Source: Planctomycetota bacterium (lineage in GTDB: Bacteria; Planctomycetota; Planctomycetia; Gemmatales; Gemmataceae). From it: a DNA stretch of 64,000 nt. A program made the position numbers and the translations under genes. The stretch's first letter is position 1. The number at the start of each line of letters is the position of its first letter. The stretch lies in the NCBI GenBank assembly GCA_016872605.1, contig VGZI01000003.1, positions 1 through 64,000 of the forward strand. The letters are read 5' to 3'. The notes beneath the pieces are model-generated. The model ran no database searches and was not told where the DNA came from. It saw only the letters and a list, made by a program, of their open reading frames with translations. This document shows positions 59,280 through 64,000 of this stretch, piece after piece.

Positions 59280-59447
59280 GGATGCGTCTCGCCATTACGG
59301 TAGCAGCGCCTACTCTTTTGCCGCACAATCGGTCATTACTTTCTACGTCATGCCTTAACAGGCTCCCAGCCACGTCAAAGAGAAAAAACGACCGAATCCG
59401 CCCGTCGTCACAGCCACGGCGTGTCATTTCCGCACATCGGCGGCCGG

Positions 59448-59601
59448 GTGCACGACATGGTCTGCGTGGCCTGGTGCGGGAGGGCGAGGCTCCTGCCGAG
59501 CCGGAAGCGACGGGATACTCGTCCGAAATCGAGTATTTCGCGGGCTCGCGGCTCGGCAGGAGCCTCGCCCTCCCGTGCCGTTTGCAAACCATGTCGTGCA
59601 C
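59448..59601. mobile_element. ~154-bp near-palindromic element, copy 2
   Basis: Near-identical to 46430-46584. Confidence 0.88.
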
Positions 59602-59752
59602 CCTCGGCGGCCTTCGGTCCGTGCTTGGGATTGACTGAAAACGACGCAGATCCCACGACTCCTGGCGAATCGTGTTTGGTCCATTATTTGCGATTGTCAC
59701 GCCGACGCGACGCACTGGGCTTCGCTCCGAGTTTTCTGTCTGAGGAAATGTC

Positions 59753-59923
59753 ATGGCTACTGTCACTGACCGAACGACCGACACATCATTTTCCGATGAA
59801 GAATTGGACCATCTGCACTCCGATGATCTGCATGCCGCGAGCCTCGTCGTCGGCTTGATGACCGGCGTGTTCACGATCGGACTGCTCATGTATGCGGCTA
59901 TCTGCGTGATTGCGATGATGTAG
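59753..59923 (+). CDS. Small single-TM protein, 56 aa
   Basis: MATVTDRTTDTSFSDEELDHLHSDDLHAASLVVGLMTGVFTIGLLMYAAICVIAMM; acidic N-terminus plus hydrophobic helix; below the ORF-track length cutoff. Confidence 0.5.
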   Translation: MATVTDRTTDTSFSDEELDHLHSDDLHAASLVVGLMTGVFTIGLLMYAAICVIAMM

Positions 59924-60031
59924 AGAGGCACAGCGAGGAGCGGCTAAACGACGAGCGGCTTGCTGGGCTTGCTGTAGCTATGAAAGAGATGGGGCACGTT
60001 GGAAACGTGCCCCACGAAACCGATAGCCCAC

Positions 60032-61186
60032 TTAGCTATGCTTGGCGCGCGGCAGCCAGTAGATGCCTGCTAATGCAGCCTGTTCGGGCATCTCGCGCGT
60101 CGGCAGTACGAAGACTTTGGCGCCGTGGGTTGCGGCATGAATCGCCGCCAGGTTGGCCAAATCCTCGTCGCCGTTCGCGGCATGGGGATGAACGGTCACT
60201 TCGTTGCTGGCAGGATTCCATTCGCCCCAGGTCTCACGATCGCCGGCGACCATCAGGGCCTCGAGCCGGCCTTCGCATGCCGCTCGCACCGTTTCAACTG
60301 GCTCATGACAGGTGCGCCCGGTTCCCGCCAGCGCTACAAACTGGCCGCGCACCGCATGCAGCGGCTGCTCGAAGCGATCCGCAACGACCTTCCACGCTCG
60401 CTCATGCAGCTCGCGCATCGTCCAGCGCTCAGGATTGCCCGGAATCCCGTGGTCCATCAGATTCGGATAATGGTTCGCTTTGCGATAGATCGGCCAAAGG
60501 TACTCGACGCCCGCCAGAATCAACGGCGCTTTTTCGGGCAAATAGTCGCGCAGGCCTCGATCGATCCGCTGGAAATAAACCAAGAGATCGTCCTTGGCCG
60601 TATCGATGCCCACGCCCTGCCCGTGATAAATCGTGGCCCAGTGCCCACCGATGTTGTGGGAATGAAACTCCAGCGGTTCATCGCGATCGTGCAGCCGAAG
60701 CGCCTCGGCAAGGCTGGTCGGCATGGTCTTCAGCTCGACTTCCCGCAGTGCGCCGGCATCGCCTTCCCACAGGTGAATCCGCTTCGGGCTCAGACCGAGC
60801 ACGAAAAACTTCGCTTCCCGGTCCAGCAGGCTCAACAGCGGCTTGACGAAAAACCGTTCCCCCACAATCACGCGCGGAGCAATCGGTTTGCGAAGCCGAT
60901 ACCAGCGCATCGCGCTCGGCGTCATGAAGACGGCCAAGCCTTCACTGGTGCCTCGCCAGAACTCGAGATCGTTGTACAAATGCTTGGCGGGCCGAAACAT
61001 CTTCTTGACCCCGTCTTCGTTCAGCCCCTTCTTGACGACGATCTCTTCCGCCTCGGCAATCAGGTTCTTGAACTGAATCGGATCCTGCTCGGCGCCTCCC
61101 GGCCGCGTCGGCTGGTAAAGCGACACACACGGCCTTCCGGAGAGAGCCAATAGCAACTTGAGGTCTTTGGCGGTGAAGGTATTCAT
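60032..61186 (-). CDS. baeRF3-like protein (bacterial archaeo-eukaryotic release factor family)
   Basis: LLLALSGRPCVSLYQPTRPGGAEQDPIQFKNLIAEAE, EGLAVFMTP, FVLGLSPKRIHLWEGD. Confidence 0.8.
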   Translation of the reverse strand: MNTFTAKDLKLLLALSGRPCVSLYQPTRPGGAEQDPIQFKNLIAEAEEIVVKKGLNEDGVKKMFRPAKHLYNDLEFWRGTSEGLAVFMTPSAMRWYRLRKPIAPRVIVGERFFVKPLLSLLDREAKFFVLGLSPKRIHLWEGDAGALREVELKTMPTSLAEALRLHDRDEPLEFHSHNIGGHWATIYHGQGVGIDTAKDDLLVYFQRIDRGLRDYLPEKAPLILAGVEYLWPIYRKANHYPNLMDHGIPGNPERWTMRELHERAWKVVADRFEQPLHAVRGQFVALAGTGRTCHEPVETVRAACEGRLEALMVAGDRETWGEWNPASNEVTVHPHAANGDEDLANLAAIHAATHGAKVFVLPTREMPEQAALAGIYWLPRAKHS

Positions 61187-61306
61187 ATGCAGCTCCTTTC
61201 CAGAGATCAGGCGTCAGGGGGCAGGGATCAGGAATCCGGTGTCACTGTCAGGGATGATTTAAGGGCCTGACTTCTGACTCCTGACTCCTGGTCCCTGACT
61301 CCTGAC

Positions 61307-61786
61307 TCACAGCATCGCCGTCTCGGGCATCTCTTCCGCGGGCGTCATCGTGCTCACGTCCACGGCTGCTCGAACGGTGAGCACCGGGCACGGCGCTCGA
61401 CGGAGAACCTCCTCGGCGAAGCTGCCCATCACAAAGCGCGTCAGTCCGGTTCGACCCGAGGTACCCATCACGACCAGGTCGGCGTTAGTTTCCTCCGCGG
61501 TCTCACTGATCACCGTGGATGGGTCGCCTTCGAGCAAGCGATACTCGATGGTCACACGCGGCGATGGCGAGCGGAGGGCCTGCAACCGCTTCATCGCTTC
61601 CCCTTTGTCCTCCTCCGGACCGACGTACGCGCCGGCTTCGCTGAACGCGACCGCCTGCGGCTCCACGACGTGCACCGCGATAATCCGTGCATGATAGTCT
61701 CGCGCAAGCGCGCCCGCGACTTCGAAGGCAACCTTCGACGCCGGCGAAAAATCCGTGGCGAACACAATCGTCTTGAATGGCAACAT
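61307..61786 (-). CDS. Universal stress protein (UspA family)
   Basis: KTIVFATDFSPASKVAFEVAGALARDYHARIIAVHVVEP, VMGTSGRTGLTRFVMGSFAEEVLRRAPCPVLTVR. Confidence 0.96.
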   Translation of the reverse strand: MLPFKTIVFATDFSPASKVAFEVAGALARDYHARIIAVHVVEPQAVAFSEAGAYVGPEEDKGEAMKRLQALRSPSPRVTIEYRLLEGDPSTVISETAEETNADLVVMGTSGRTGLTRFVMGSFAEEVLRRAPCPVLTVRAAVDVSTMTPAEEMPETAML

Positions 61787-62135
61787 GGTTTGGCCCTCCA
61801 TTAAGATTTCAACTTTTTCCAATCGCAAACATGATGCCAATCAGAATTGCCGATCGTTGTTGCAAATCACCGCCGTTTTGGAGTCGAAATTACCTAATCA
61901 CGCCTCTGGCGCTGGGCGAGCAAGGCACACCCTTGTGCGGATCAGCCCGTTTTTCGCGCCGCCCCGACACGAATCTGCGTAATTTCTTCCGATTCTGAGG
62001 CACAAATGCTGGTAGGACAGGTGTGCGGATTACGCAGCTATCCAAGGTGCGAGGCAAGGTACGCCCGATACTCTGGAATACACCACGGCGCCGCCACCTC
62101 TGCGTTCCAATGGGTTAGCATGGACGGAGCTTCAC

Positions 62136-63155
62136 ATGGGCAACCGTTTGCTCATCGGCGCGGTCGTTCTCGCATTCGGCATGATAGCGTCGCGTGGATC
62201 GGCCGATCCGCCGAGCGACGGACCGTCCAACCGTGGCGTCCTGCTGCCGCCACAGGCGTTTGATGACACCGCCAAGCGGCCCAACTCGGAACGCGAACGG
62301 CACGGCGAGTGGTCCATCAACGGCGGGGTGTATCTCGTCACTCCGGTTTTCGGGACCAATCCCGCCTTCCTTGTAACCAGTGGGCAGGGCAATGTCTCGC
62401 GCCAGGTTGATTTCGATCAACATCTGCAGGTCGCGCCGTTTCTCGCGCTCGGCTATGTCAGCGAGCGCGGCTGGGGGCTGCGCGGCCGATGTTTTCAGTA
62501 CGATCACGGCAACTCCATCGACCATGTCGCGGCGCCTGGCGAGACCGTCACCGGGATCTCCGCGTTCGCTCCGGGTCGTGCGGCGACGGCGGGCACAATT
62601 CTCGCTTCCAGCAATCTTGCCGTCAACGTGCTCGACATCGAAGCGACGTGCAGCATCGACTCGGCCAAGTGGTCACACCTTTTGGGCATCGGTGTGCGCT
62701 ACGCTCATATGAGCCAGGACTATCGGGCCACGGTTTTCAACACCAAGACGTTCATCGATCTGACAAGCGGGCACAATCTGAACGGCGTCGGGCCGGCGTT
62801 TTCACTCGAGACCAAACGGCGCGTCGGGGAGTCGGGGTTTGCCATCTACGGTCAGCTTCACGGCGCCGTCCTGTTCGGTCGCGCCAAGGAGATGCAGGCC
62901 GCTGTGATCAATGGACTCCCGATGGAGTTCTCACGTCGTCATACCGATGTGCTACCGGTCGGTGAGCTTGAAGCGGGTCTTGAGTATGAGCGAAATGTCG
63001 GACGCGTAAAGGTGTTCGGACAGGCGGGATTTCAAGGGCAGGCCTGGTGGGGCGGCGGCAACGCCAGCAACCTCGATCCGGTCGGGTTCTCGTCGGCGGC
63101 CAACAACAATTTCGGTTTCGTTGGCGCCGCCCTGCGCGTCGGCGTGCGCTACTAA
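62136..63155 (+). CDS. BBP7-like outer-membrane beta-barrel protein
   Basis: N-terminal signal-like sequence, FDQHLQVAPFLALGYVSERGWGLRGRCFQYDH, alternating beta-strand pattern, C-terminal NNFGFVGAALRVGVRY. Confidence 0.75.
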   Translation: MGNRLLIGAVVLAFGMIASRGSADPPSDGPSNRGVLLPPQAFDDTAKRPNSERERHGEWSINGGVYLVTPVFGTNPAFLVTSGQGNVSRQVDFDQHLQVAPFLALGYVSERGWGLRGRCFQYDHGNSIDHVAAPGETVTGISAFAPGRAATAGTILASSNLAVNVLDIEATCSIDSAKWSHLLGIGVRYAHMSQDYRATVFNTKTFIDLTSGHNLNGVGPAFSLETKRRVGESGFAIYGQLHGAVLFGRAKEMQAAVINGLPMEFSRRHTDVLPVGELEAGLEYERNVGRVKVFGQAGFQGQAWWGGGNASNLDPVGFSSAANNNFGFVGAALRVGVRY

Positions 63156-63159
63156 CCGC

Positions 63160-63207
63160 GCTTGCGTTTAGCGTTCGCACGGGGCCATGCGAACGCTAAA
63201 CGCAAGC
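63160..63207. terminator. Perfect hairpin between convergent genes (possible bidirectional terminator / repeat)
   Basis: gcttgcgtttagcgttcgca-cggggcca-tgcgaacgctaaacgcaagc: 20-bp perfect arms, 8-nt loop. Confidence 0.75.
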
Positions 63208-63213
63208 TGTGAA

Positions 63214-63861
63214 CTACTTCAATTCCTTAAATCGAATATTGCGGAACACGACCTCCATGGCCGGACCGCCGTGGATTTGAAACGCGATGATTCCTTCGTC
63301 GGGAAGTTCCTTGCGGTTCTTGCCTTCGGACGCCCACTTCTTGTCGAACTCTTGATCGACGGTGGTTTCGCCGTTGAGCTTGATGGTGACGTGTTTGCCG
63401 ATGCATTTGATGTAGTAATCGTTGAATTCGCCTTCCTTGAGGACCTTTTTGACGAGCTTGCCGTCGGCCGCCTTCATCATGCCGCCGAAGTTTTCACCGT
63501 AGAGGCTGCCCCAGTAAGGTCCACCCATGTCGCATTGCGGGCCGGTGACGGCGAACTTGTCCTTGTTATGGATATGGCTGCGAATCTGGATGCCGCTGTT
63601 GCCCGACTTCGTTAGCCGAACCTCGAACTGCAACTCAAAGTCCTTGTATTTTTTCTTGCTGCACAGAAAGGTGTTGTAGTTGATTCCCTTGGGCGCGGTT
63701 GAACCGACGATGGCGCTTTCCTTGACCGACCAGAATTGGTCGAGCAAGCCTTCGAAGCCGGCCAGATCTTTGCCGTTGAAGAACGGCTTATCGTCGCCGG
63801 CGTGGGCGGATGAAACCGTGAGCATTGCGCCAATCGCAAGAGTCCAGACTGAATTCTTCAT
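63214..63861 (-). CDS. DUF1080 domain secreted protein
   Basis: KPFFNGKDLAGFEGLLDQFWSVKESAIVG, GNSGIQIRSHIHN, IAFQIHGGPAMEVVFRNIRFKEL. Confidence 0.92.
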   Translation of the reverse strand: MKNSVWTLAIGAMLTVSSAHAGDDKPFFNGKDLAGFEGLLDQFWSVKESAIVGSTAPKGINYNTFLCSKKKYKDFELQFEVRLTKSGNSGIQIRSHIHNKDKFAVTGPQCDMGGPYWGSLYGENFGGMMKAADGKLVKKVLKEGEFNDYYIKCIGKHVTIKLNGETTVDQEFDKKWASEGKNRKELPDEGIIAFQIHGGPAMEVVFRNIRFKELK

Positions 63862-63911
63862 GATGAAATCCTCTGAAGGTAAATACGCGTAGTGCAGGCG
63901 GCTCGCCTGCA

Positions 63912-64000
63912 CTACGGGGCAGGTTGATCCTCTTTTTTCGCCGGCTCGGCTTCACGGCGCAATCGATCGAGCACGCCGTTGATGAACGCCGACGAATCGG
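63912..64000 (-). CDS. nusB: NusB C-terminal fragment (runs off window)
   Basis: Reverse translation DSSAFINGVLDRLRREAEPAKKEDQPAP* resembles the NusB C-terminus. Confidence 0.6.
   Translation of the reverse strand, partial: DSSAFINGVLDRLRREAEPAKKEDQPAP

Noticed and set aside
59282-59638. ORFs with GRARLLPSR / GSAGASPSR peptides in the palindromic element
   Set aside because: Product of translating the repeat; same peptides arise at 46430-46584 in several frames and strands.
61200-61312. Repetitive CTGACTCCTGACTCCTGGTCCCTGACTCC tract downstream of the usp gene
   Set aside because: Degenerate short-word repeat; irregular spacing, not CRISPR-like.

Overview
The window looks like a chromosomal segment from a Planctomycetota bacterium. 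This is inferred from two DUF1501 proteins, two DUF1080 proteins, Tat/Sec-exported sugar-phosphate-isomerase-like and Gfo/Idh/MocA proteins, a Ser/Thr kinase, a Tricorn-like protease and a BBP7-like barrel. Most of it is ordinary: argC, ilvN, ffh, pckA, metF, fur, lactate permease, an RND efflux pair, DUF47-PiT, M20 peptidase and amidase, plus a small minus-strand tRNA cluster. I see no CRISPR array, phage, or complete new defence or biosynthetic system. The most notable signal is repeat biology. (i) A ~205-209 bp MITE-like element with perfect TTGGACAGCGCCA terminal inverted repeats occurs in three copies. One copy, with a CTAA target duplication, sits in the last codons of a decayed ISL3-type transposase, and removing it restores the C-terminus. 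Two copies are nested in a larger ~388 bp repeat, one of which abuts an N-terminally truncated FRG-domain remnant. (ii) A ~155 bp near-palindromic element is present twice. (iii) Several hairpin repeat families occur, one of which supplies the stop codons of two adjacent genes. There are also several broken genes: a nucleotidyltransferase with a C5-run frameshift, a split CBS protein, and a rhomboid missing its TM2-TM3 core. A tRNA-Ser-like gene carries C33. Gene calls come from reading the translations; no database search was run.
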